A stretch of DNA of 5,631 bases from Candidatus Fermentibacterota bacterium (GCA_022703195.1 JAKLEF010000139.1:1-5631), one strand, 5' to 3'; positions 1-5,631 are shown, numbered from the stretch's first letter. The notes: generated by a model not told the origin, from the letters alone. Numbers and translations: made by a program.

Positions 1-443
1 ATCTTATGATCCACGACATCGACCTCGTCCTCTCGTTCGTCGATGCCCCGGTCGCGGAGGTGCACGCCTCGGGCGTGGCGGTCCTCACCGACAAGGTGGA
101 CATCGCTAGCGCGAGGGTGCTGTTCGGGAACGGCGCGGTGGCCAACCTCACGGCCAGCCGGATATCCAGGGAACCCATGCGCAAGCTCAGGTTCTTCCAG
201 GAGAAGGGGTACGTCTCGGTCGACTTCGCCGGCAGGACCGTCGAGGCCCTGAGGGTCGAGGGCGATTCCATCATCCCGGTGGCCGTGGAGGTGAAGGAGG
301 CGGATCCCCTGACCTGCGAGCTCCAGGACTTCCTGTCGGCCTGTGCGGGCGGCGGCAGGCCCCTCGTCGGCGCCGCCGAAGGCGTCAGGGCGATAAGGGC
401 GGCCGAGCTGATCTCCTCCAGGATGACCCCGGGACCGGCCTGA
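1..443 (+). CDS. Gfo/Idh/MocA-family oxidoreductase, C-terminal half (lpx-cluster, GnnA-like); 5' end outside window
   Basis: The reading frame is open from the left edge (first full codon at 3) to TGA 441-443, giving about 146 residues of a family whose members usually have 300-350, so the NAD(P)-binding Rossmann half is missing. The apparent ATG at 6 is internal: the first residues, LMIHDIDLVLSF, are the family's conserved D-x-x-x-H-D-x-D segment, which lies in the middle of these enzymes. Further on, the stretch DIASARVLFGNGAVANLTAS and then MRKLRFFQ and YVSVDF match what I recall of oxidoreductases sitting beside lpxA/lpxB. In Acidithiobacillus and Leptospira the related GnnA oxidises the 3-OH of UDP-GlcNAc in the cytoplasm, and GnnB then aminates it to give UDP-GlcNAc3N for amide-linked lipid A. 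The stop overlaps the lpxB start by one base (TGATG). Family assignment is firm; the GnnA role is inferred from position and similarity, because no gnnB is visible. It could instead be an uncharacterised lpx-associated dehydrogenase. Confidence 0.85.
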   Translation, partial: LMIHDIDLVLSFVDAPVAEVHASGVAVLTDKVDIASARVLFGNGAVANLTASRISREPMRKLRFFQEKGYVSVDFAGRTVEALRVEGDSIIPVAVEVKEADPLTCELQDFLSACAGGGRPLVGAAEGVRAIRAAELISSRMTPGPA

Positions 444-1540
444 TGCTCCTGATGGTCTCCGCCGGGGAGCCCTCGGGGGACCTCCGGGCGGCGGAACTCT
501 GTTCCGAACTGGCGAAGAGGGCGGACATCCCGTGCTTCGGTCTGGGCGGCGACGCGATGGCCGGCGCCGGCGTCGAGCTGACAGCCCACCTAGCCGACTA
601 TTCCGTCATGGGGTTCTCTTCTGTGCTGGCCTCGCTCGGCAGGCTGCGCGCGCTCGAGAAGGATCTGAAGCGGCAGTGCCTCGCCAGGAGGCCCGACGCA
701 CTCCTCCTCGTCGACTACCCGGGGCTGAACCTGAGGCTTGCGAAATGGGCGCGGGCGAAGGGCTTCAGGGTCGTCTACTACATCTCGCCCCAGTTCTGGG
801 CCTGGGGGGGATGGAGGCTCCGCGGGATCGCCCGCAGCGTCGACCTGATGATCACGCTCTTCCGTTTCGAGGCTGACATCTACGTGAGGAGAGGCGTGAG
901 GGCGCTCTGGTGCGGACATCCCCTGGTCGATTCCATACCTGCTCCCTCGCCAGGGGGGCAGGCCCTGGCCCTCCTTCCCGGAAGCCGCCCCGACGAGGTC
1001 GCGAGGCTCCTGCCCAGGATGCTCGACTGCGTCGATCTGATGAGGGCTTCGGGCGACACCCGGGAGGTGCGCGTCGCCGTATCGCGAACCGTGCCCCGCG
1101 AACTCTACGAAGGCGCCGCGCAGAGGCGATGCTCCCTGTCGGACGGGACCGCCGCGGCCCTGCCCGGCGCCCGTGCGGCGCTGGTCTGCTCGGGTACGGC
1201 CACCCTGGAGACCGCGCTCCACGGGGTCCCGTTCGTCCTCATGTACAGGACCTCTTCGTTGAACTACCTGCTCGCGAGGCTCCTCGTCAGGGGAGTGGAC
1301 ATGATCTGCCTCGCCAGCATAGCCGCCGGCAGGAGCGTAGCCCGGGAGCTGGTCCAGGGGGATGCCACGGGTGAGGCGGCCTTCGATGCCCTGGCGCCGC
1401 TGCTCGCAGATTCCGCCGAAAGGGCCGGTGCCGTCGAGGATCTCGACCTCGTGCGAAAGTCGCTCGGCCCGCCGGGAGCAGCGGCCAGGGCCGCGGAAGG
1501 AGTTCTCGACGGACTCGCCGCGGAGTTCCGTGATACGTGA
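443..1540 (+). CDS. lpxB: Lipid-A-disaccharide synthase LpxB
   Basis: A GT-B glycosyltransferase (GT19) that condenses UDP-2,3-diacylglucosamine with lipid X to form the beta-1,6 lipid A disaccharide at the inner face of the cytoplasmic membrane. The product is 365 residues, a little short of the usual ~380. Visible signatures are SAGEPSGD (residues 6-13), GLGGDAMAGAG (33-43), YSVMGFSSVLASL (53-65), VDYPGLN (90-96, with the Asp matching the essential Asp of the family), YYISPQFWAWG (112-122), LLPGSR (177-182, the essential Arg), and SGTATLE followed by Y in PFVLMYR (250-269). ATG 443 is chosen because it fits the N-terminus of the family directly before SAGE and overlaps the upstream stop as TGATG. 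No good Shine-Dalgarno precedes it, which points to translational coupling. One oddity: the usually conserved LPN tripeptide before the AG-R segment is LAS here (290-292). The 3' end overlaps the next gene by 11 nt. Confidence 0.97.
   Translation: MLLMVSAGEPSGDLRAAELCSELAKRADIPCFGLGGDAMAGAGVELTAHLADYSVMGFSSVLASLGRLRALEKDLKRQCLARRPDALLLVDYPGLNLRLAKWARAKGFRVVYYISPQFWAWGGWRLRGIARSVDLMITLFRFEADIYVRRGVRALWCGHPLVDSIPAPSPGGQALALLPGSRPDEVARLLPRMLDCVDLMRASGDTREVRVAVSRTVPRELYEGAAQRRCSLSDGTAAALPGARAALVCSGTATLETALHGVPFVLMYRTSSLNYLLARLLVRGVDMICLASIAAGRSVARELVQGDATGEAAFDALAPLLADSAERAGAVEDLDLVRKSLGPPGAAARAAEGVLDGLAAEFRDT
1522..1525 (+). promoter_or_regulatory. Ribosome binding site deciding the GTG start of the acyltransferase-WaaA fusion
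   Basis: GGAG lies inside the last codons of lpxB, 4 nt before GTG 1530. The spacing is short but usable. It supports GTG 1530 over the ATG at 1362, whose extra 56 codons are an out-of-frame reading of lpxB with no acyltransferase character. A stronger AAGGAG at 1496-1501 is too distant (28 nt) to serve this start directly. Confidence 0.5.
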
Positions 1541-3377
1541 TCTCGTCGCGGGCGACAGGGGCTTCGCCGGCCTCATCCTGCTGACCCTGCTCCGGGCCGG
1601 CTGGCGGGTGGACTACCGGAGGCCTCCCGCCGGCCGCGCCGGGCGCCCCAGGGGGCTTCCCGTCCTGTACTGCCTCTGGCACGGACGGCAGATCCCCCTC
1701 GTGCTGAGCCACCGGCACGAGGGCATCACGAGCCTGGTCAGCCTCAACAGGGATGGCGACTACGTCTCGAAGGTGGTCGAGCTGCTGGGTTTCCCGGTCA
1801 TAAGGGGATCGAGCTCGCGCGGCGGTCTCGAGGCGCTCCGGAGGATGGCCTCGGTGCTCGGGTCGGGCGTGGACTGCTCCATCACCCCCGACGGCCCCCG
1901 CGGACCCGTCTACAAGGCCAAGGCCGGGCTGGTGCAGATATCCAGGCTGGGCCGCAGGCCCGCCGTTCCGATCGCCTCGTCGGGATATCCGGCAGCCGTC
2001 CTCCATTCCTGGGACTCCTTCAGGCTGCCCCTGCCCTTCGCCAGGATGGTCGTCGTGGAGGGGCGCGCCGTGCCTCCGCCCCCCAGGGGCGTCACCGCCA
2101 CCCAGGCCGCGCTCCACATCGAACACGAGATGATTCGCGTGACGAGGCTCGCCGACTTCCTGTCGGGCCCCTCCGGCAGGCTCTTCGAGGCGGCGTCGGA
2201 AACAGCCGGGCGCATGCTCGGGCCCGCCGTCGCCGCCGCGATGATCCGCAGGCCCCGGGAGGAGCGCAGGCAGAGGATGGGCATCGTCGCCTCGAGGGCC
2301 GACAGGCCGGTATGGATGCACGGCTCATCCGCCGGCGAGATCAACGGGCTGCTCCCACTGGCCGCGCACCTTCGCGCACGGGGCGTGCCCGTCCATCTCA
2401 CCTGCTTCACTCCGGCAGGCAGGGAGGCCGTCGAGCGGTCCGGAGTGCAGGGGAGCTTCCTGCCCCTCGACAATCCCGACTGGGTGGGCAGGTTCCTCAG
2501 GGCGGTCGGGCCAAGGGCCCTCGTCCTCGCCGAGACCGAGATCTGGCCCAACCTCCTGCTGCGCACCCTCCTGGCATCCGTCCCGTGCATCTCGGTCAAC
2601 GCCAGGGTCTCCGCCGGGAGCCTGCGCGGATACCGGCTACTGGCGGGCGGCTGCGCCGGCAGGCTGCTGTCGTGCTTCTGCGCGGTCCTCTGCAGGACGG
2701 GGGATGACGCCGCGAGGTTCAGGGCGCTCGGGGTCGATCCGTCGATCATCGAAGTGACCGGCGATACGAAGGCCCTGAGCGATCCCGGCGATCCCCCCGC
2801 GGAATGGAGGGAGAGGCTCGCTGACTGCGGCCCCGTTCTCGTGGCGGGATCCACGCGCCCGGGCGAGGAGGAGGCCGTGGCCGCCGCGGCCAGGGAGGCC
2901 GGGCTGTTCCCGGTGATCGCCCCGAGGCATCTCGAGAGGCTTGGGGAGGTCGAAGCTGCTCTGGGCGGACTTGGGTTCCGCACCAGGCGGTGGTCGGAGC
3001 CCGGGCCCCCCCCGGATGGCGGCTGCATGATAGTGGATTCCAGGGGCATGCTCTCACGGCTCTACGGATGCGCCACCGTCGCCTTCGTGGGCGGGACGAT
3101 AGCCCCGTTCGGAGGGCACAACATCCTGGAACCCCTGCTGAGGGGCATCCCCACCGTGGTCGGACCCAACCACGGGAGCTTCGCCCGGGAGGTCGCAAGG
3201 GGCGTCGAGATCGGCGCGGTCGCCGTCTCCGACCGGGAAGGCCTCTCCGGGGTGTTTCGGCGGATGATGGGATGCGGGGCGGATCCTTCGGTCATGAGGG
3301 ATCTGGGCATGTCACCCGGGCGCGAGGCGCTCGGGCGCTTCGAAGAGGCCCTTCGCCGGGCCGGGGTCTGGATCTGA
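1530..3377 (+). CDS. waaA: Bifunctional fusion: LpxJ-like (DUF374) lipid A acyltransferase + Kdo transferase WaaA/KdtA
   Basis: One 615-codon frame carries two lipid A enzymes. Residues ~1-190 are a DUF374 acyltransferase, the family of Helicobacter LpxJ, which adds a secondary acyl chain to lipid A. Markers are LYCLWHGRQIP (46-56, putative active-site His51), NRDGDYV (73-79), LGFPVIRGSSSRGG (86-99), TPDGPRGPVYKAKAG (119-133) and SWDSFRLPLPF (160-170). Residues ~191-250 form an Arg-rich linker. Residues ~250-615 are a GT30 Kdo transferase, which moves Kdo from CMP-Kdo onto lipid IVA: HGSSAGE (264-270, Glu270 matching the catalytic Glu of the family's SVGE motif), ETEIWPN (335-341), VNARVSAGS (356-364), TGDTK (410-414), VAGSTRPGEE (438-447), VGGTIAPFGGHNILEP (520-535) and GPNH (545-548). 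WaaA alone is normally ~420 residues with an N-terminal membrane helix. Here that helix is weak or absent, so the acyltransferase half may provide membrane contact. The start is GTG 1530, overlapping lpxB by 11 nt; lpxK follows after 4 nt. Both domain calls are strong; the acylation target is inferred. Confidence 0.92.
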   Translation: MIRDLVAGDRGFAGLILLTLLRAGWRVDYRRPPAGRAGRPRGLPVLYCLWHGRQIPLVLSHRHEGITSLVSLNRDGDYVSKVVELLGFPVIRGSSSRGGLEALRRMASVLGSGVDCSITPDGPRGPVYKAKAGLVQISRLGRRPAVPIASSGYPAAVLHSWDSFRLPLPFARMVVVEGRAVPPPPRGVTATQAALHIEHEMIRVTRLADFLSGPSGRLFEAASETAGRMLGPAVAAAMIRRPREERRQRMGIVASRADRPVWMHGSSAGEINGLLPLAAHLRARGVPVHLTCFTPAGREAVERSGVQGSFLPLDNPDWVGRFLRAVGPRALVLAETEIWPNLLLRTLLASVPCISVNARVSAGSLRGYRLLAGGCAGRLLSCFCAVLCRTGDDAARFRALGVDPSIIEVTGDTKALSDPGDPPAEWRERLADCGPVLVAGSTRPGEEEAVAAAAREAGLFPVIAPRHLERLGEVEAALGGLGFRTRRWSEPGPPPDGGCMIVDSRGMLSRLYGCATVAFVGGTIAPFGGHNILEPLLRGIPTVVGPNHGSFAREVARGVEIGAVAVSDREGLSGVFRRMMGCGADPSVMRDLGMSPGREALGRFEEALRRAGVWI

Positions 3378-3381
3378 GGCC

Positions 3382-4467
3382 GTGAGGAGGCCTGACCGGA
3401 TCCATGCCGCGATCGCCGCGAGGCGCGGGGGATGGAGGCTTGCCGGCGCGGCCCTGTGCCCCGTGGCCGCCCTCTACGGCCTGGCAGCCGCCCTCAGGAG
3501 GCGTGCTTCGGCTATGGGGCTCGGGCGCAGGATCAGGGCCGGAGTCCCGGTGGTGAGCATCGGCAACATTGAGATGGGCGGCATAGGCAAGACGCCGGTC
3601 ACGATCTGGCTTGCCCGCAGGCTGGTCACGGAGGGTTTCCGCGTGGCGGTCGTGGCCAGGGATCTGAACAGGAGGGCGGGGGAGCCGCTCAACGCCTCTC
3701 TCCCGTCGCGTTCGTCCGGGGCGGGCGCCCCCTCCGACGAGGCGCTCATGCTTGCATCCGACCTTCCGGGATGCAGCGTATACGCCGGGCCGGACAAGGC
3801 GGCGGCCGCGCTCAGGGCGGCTTCGGAGGCGAAGCCCGACATTCTGCTGGTGGACGACGGCTTCCAGCACCTGAAGCTGCACAGGGACATGGACGTGGTC
3901 GTCCTGGACTTCGAACACCCTCTCGGGCGGGGAGGGGTGCTGCCGGCAGGCACGCTGAGGGAGTTCCCGTCGGCCCTCGCGGCCGCCGACTGCTTCTGGG
4001 TCAACAGGGTGCCCTCGGGGCGGACCCCGGAGTGGCTCGCCAGATCCCTCGCCCTGTTCTCTCAGCGCGCCTCCGTCGTGAACAGCCGCCCGGTCCCCGT
4101 GGCCCTCGAGATGCCCGGGGGCGGGAGCGTCGATCCGAGGGGGCTCAGGGTGCTGGCATTCTGCGGGATAGGCAGCCCCGGGTCCTTCCGGGGCACACTG
4201 GCTGAAGCAGGGTGCGATGTGGCGGGATTCCTGGACTTCCCCGACCATCACGTCTATTCGCTCTCGGAACTCGTCGGGATGGAGGAGCGCAGGAAGGAGC
4301 TGAAGGCCGACCTGCTGGTGACGACCCGGAAGGACGCGGTGAAGCTCGGGACGCCGGGCATCAGGCTCAACATATGTTCTCTCAGGATCGAACTTGAGGT
4401 CTGGGGAGAGGCGGACCGCCTGCTGGCGGAGATCGCGGCCCTGGCCGGGAGGAGCGGGGGATCGTGA
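3382..4467 (+). CDS. lpxK: Tetraacyldisaccharide 4'-kinase LpxK
   Basis: A membrane-bound P-loop kinase that phosphorylates the 4' position of the lipid A disaccharide, giving lipid IVA, the acceptor for the neighbouring WaaA domain. The 361 residues fall in the usual 320-370 range. An N-terminal amphipathic/hydrophobic helix (about 18-38) would seat it on the inner membrane. Then come PVVSIGNIEMGGIGKTP (56-72, Walker A), VDDGFQHLKL (157-166, the family's DDGFQH signature), LPAGTLRE (187-194), FCGIGSPGSF (260-269), FPDHHVYS (286-293) and TTRKDAVKL (314-322, usually TEKDAVKL). GTG 3382 is preferred because it leaves 55 residues before PVVSIGN, as in typical LpxKs. Its Shine-Dalgarno is poor (GAGG 3376-3379, only 2 nt away), so coupling to the upstream stop 4 nt earlier is likely. 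Oddities: the usual S/M-RGY after strand 2 reads ARDL (92-95), and the usual GDEP reads SDEA (118-121). The end overlaps nadB as GTGA. Confidence 0.96.
   Translation: MRRPDRIHAAIAARRGGWRLAGAALCPVAALYGLAAALRRRASAMGLGRRIRAGVPVVSIGNIEMGGIGKTPVTIWLARRLVTEGFRVAVVARDLNRRAGEPLNASLPSRSSGAGAPSDEALMLASDLPGCSVYAGPDKAAAALRAASEAKPDILLVDDGFQHLKLHRDMDVVVLDFEHPLGRGGVLPAGTLREFPSALAAADCFWVNRVPSGRTPEWLARSLALFSQRASVVNSRPVPVALEMPGGGSVDPRGLRVLAFCGIGSPGSFRGTLAEAGCDVAGFLDFPDHHVYSLSELVGMEERRKELKADLLVTTRKDAVKLGTPGIRLNICSLRIELEVWGEADRLLAEIAALAGRSGGS
4447..4454 (+). promoter_or_regulatory. Strong ribosome binding site for nadB
   Basis: GGGAGGAG within the 3' end of lpxK contains AGGAG at 4450-4454, 9 nt before GTG 4464. 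This is the best Shine-Dalgarno in the window and fixes the nadB start. It suggests nadB is translated efficiently in its own right and does not rely only on ribosomes finishing lpxK. Confidence 0.75.
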
Positions 4468-5631
4468 TCAGGAGATGCGACGTGCTGATCATAGGAGGCG
4501 GCCTGGCAGGGATGTCCTGTGCGCTGGAAATGCCCGGGTCCGTCAGGGTGCTCCTGCTGAGCAAGATCAATCTGCCGGCCGGCAGCACGAGCCTCGCCCA
4601 GGGCGGCATAGCCGCGCCGGTGGGCGCCGATGACAGCACCGACCTCCACCTCGACGACACGATCAGGGCAGGCGGAGGCATGGTGGACGCCGGGGTCGCG
4701 CGGGAGATCATCTCGCGCGGGCCCGCCCTGATAGAGAGGCTGGCCTCCTGGGGGGTGCGCCTGGAGGGCGCCGACGAAGGGGTCGGCAGCATGGAGGGCG
4801 GCCACAGCCGGAGGAGGGTGCTGCACTACCTGGACAGGACCGGCAGGTGGATCAGCGACCTGCTCACCGGTATGTGCCGTTCCCGCGGGAACATCGAGAT
4901 CATGGAGGGGGCGTTCGCGATAAACCTCCTGACCGCATCGCGGTCGGAACCCGCCCAGACCGCCGCCGGATCGGACAGGTGCCTGGGCGCCTACGTCCTC
5001 GCCGACGGGGAGGTGTTCACCGTCCTGGCATCGGAGACGGTCATAGCCACCGGAGGGGCGGGGAAGGTCTACAGGTACACCTCGAACGACGACTGGGCCA
5101 CCGGGGACGGGATAGCCATGTCCTGGCGCGCCGGCCTTCCCGTGCGCAACATGGAGTTCTACCAGTTCCACCCCACATGCCTCTTCCACCGGGACCGCAG
5201 GAACTTCCTGATCACGGAGGCGCTGAGAGGGGAGGGGGCGGTGCTCCGCAACCTCACCGGCGAGCGCTTCATGGAGCGCTACGATGCACAGAGGCTCGAG
5301 CTGGCCCCGAGGGACGTCGTGGCCAGGGCGATAGACTCGGAGATGAAGAGGCTCGGGCACGACCACGTCGTCCTCGATGCGACCGCCCTGGGCAGGAGGG
5401 CTCTGGAGGAGAGGTTCCCCGAGGTGACCGAGGGTGTCACATCCGTCGGCATCAGACCCTGGGAGGAGCCGATACCCGTCGTCCCAGCGGCCCATTACTG
5501 CGTCGGGGGCGTAGTGGCGGGGATCGACGGCTCGACCGAGATGGAGGGGCTGAGGGTGGTGGGCGAGGCCGCATCCACCGGGCTCCACGGCGCCAACAGG
5601 CTGGGCAGCAACAGCCTTCTCGAAGCGGGGG
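4464..5631 (+). CDS. nadB: L-aspartate oxidase NadB, N-terminal ~70% (3' end outside window)
   Basis: A cytoplasmic FAD enzyme that oxidises L-aspartate to iminoaspartate, the first step of de novo NAD synthesis; NadA condenses the product to quinolinate. It uses oxygen or fumarate as acceptor. The frame is open for 389 codons to the right edge; NadBs are usually ~530 residues, so the C-terminal helical part is missing. Motifs: FAD-binding GGGLAG (11-16), STSLAQGGIAAP (41-52), EGGHSRRRVLH (111-121), ATGGAGKVY (195-203), ATGDGIAM (212-219), EFYQFHPT (231-238), LITEALRGEGA (249-259), ELAPRDVVARAI (279-290), PAAHYCVGGV (341-350) and GLHGANRLGSNSLLE (373-387). Glu111, His236, Arg283, His344 and Arg379 align with the known E. 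coli NadB active-site set (Glu121, His244, Arg290, His351, Arg386). That set and TEALRGEGA separate it from the related SdhA/FrdA flavoproteins. The GTG start overlaps the lpxK stop by 4 nt. No nadA or nadC is visible; they may lie downstream. Confidence 0.96.
   Translation, partial: MIRRCDVLIIGGGLAGMSCALEMPGSVRVLLLSKINLPAGSTSLAQGGIAAPVGADDSTDLHLDDTIRAGGGMVDAGVAREIISRGPALIERLASWGVRLEGADEGVGSMEGGHSRRRVLHYLDRTGRWISDLLTGMCRSRGNIEIMEGAFAINLLTASRSEPAQTAAGSDRCLGAYVLADGEVFTVLASETVIATGGAGKVYRYTSNDDWATGDGIAMSWRAGLPVRNMEFYQFHPTCLFHRDRRNFLITEALRGEGAVLRNLTGERFMERYDAQRLELAPRDVVARAIDSEMKRLGHDHVVLDATALGRRALEERFPEVTEGVTSVGIRPWEEPIPVVPAAHYCVGGVVAGIDGSTEMEGLRVVGEAASTGLHGANRLGSNSLLEAG

Noticed and set aside
6..8. 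ATG at 6 as the true start of the oxidoreductase
   Set aside because: The codons before and after it belong to a conserved mid-protein motif of the family, so the gene starts left of the window.
1362..1529. Upstream extension of the fusion gene to ATG 1362
   Set aside because: The added 56 residues are an alternative frame of the lpxB 3' end, Arg/Ser/Pro-rich and unlike DUF374 N-termini. GTG 1530 with a nearby GGAG fits better.
1287..2321. Long antisense open frames opposite lpxB and the acyltransferase domain (also 590-1576, 1910-3049 and 3292-4251 on the minus strand)
   Set aside because: They are low-complexity translations with no family resemblance and fully overlap well-supported plus-strand genes.
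2878..2895. GC-rich inverted repeat (GGCCGC-C-GCGGCC) in the WaaA region
   Set aside because: It has a one-base loop, lies inside an Ala-rich coding stretch and has no T-run. It reads as a by-product of GCC/GCG alanine codons, not a terminator or operator.
3378..3381. Promoter or terminator between the fusion gene and lpxK
   Set aside because: Only 4 nt separate the genes and nothing resembling -35/-10 elements or a hairpin plus T-run is seen.
4254..5588. 444-codon antisense open frame opposite lpxK/nadB
   Set aside because: Its product is rich in Gly, Pro, Arg and His with no recognisable motifs, and it lies opposite clear NadB coding sequence. Long antisense frames are expected in DNA this GC-rich.
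4464..5631. Succinate dehydrogenase/fumarate reductase flavoprotein subunit as an alternative to NadB
   Set aside because: EGGHSRRRVLH, LITEALRGEGA and PAAHYCVGGV follow the NadB pattern closely, including the Glu111 position specific to aspartate oxidases. The short GTG-started N-terminus also fits NadB.

Overview
The window is a densely packed, single-strand (+) gene cluster from a Gram-negative (diderm) bacterium with very GC-rich DNA. It encodes the late steps of lipid A-Kdo biosynthesis, followed by the first gene of de novo NAD synthesis. Arginine is written very often as AGG despite the high GC, ATA is tolerated for Ile, and three of the four visible starts are GTG. These features, plus the gene order, suggest a deep-branching diderm lineage (for example an FCB-group or other uncultured phylum) rather than a well-known proteobacterium. 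That placement is inference only.

Layout, left to right: (1) 1-443, the C-terminal half of a Gfo/Idh/MocA-type oxidoreductase of the kind found in lpx clusters (GnnA-like), cut by the left edge. (2) 443-1540, lpxB, lipid-A-disaccharide synthase. (3) 1530-3377, one uninterrupted 615-residue reading frame that joins a DUF374/LpxJ-like lipid A acyltransferase domain to a complete WaaA (KdtA) Kdo-transferase catalytic region. (4) 3382-4467, lpxK, tetraacyldisaccharide 4'-kinase. (5) 4464-5631, nadB, L-aspartate oxidase, cut by the right edge after 389 codons. Junctions are a 1-nt TGATG overlap, an 11-nt overlap, a 4-nt gap and a 4-nt GTGA overlap. There is no intergenic space for an internal promoter or terminator, so the genes are very probably co-transcribed and translationally coupled.

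Working together: LpxB joins UDP-diacyl-sugar and lipid X into the disaccharide, LpxK adds the 4'-phosphate, the WaaA half adds Kdo from CMP-Kdo, and the acyltransferase half probably adds a secondary acyl chain. The oxidoreductase may supply a 3-amino sugar nucleotide so that lipid A carries amide-linked chains, if a GnnB partner exists elsewhere. The most unusual item is the acyltransferase-Kdo transferase fusion. Secondary points are motif divergences in LpxB and LpxK, and the coupling of nadB to the lipid A genes. I see no RNA gene, mobile element, CRISPR array or terminator.
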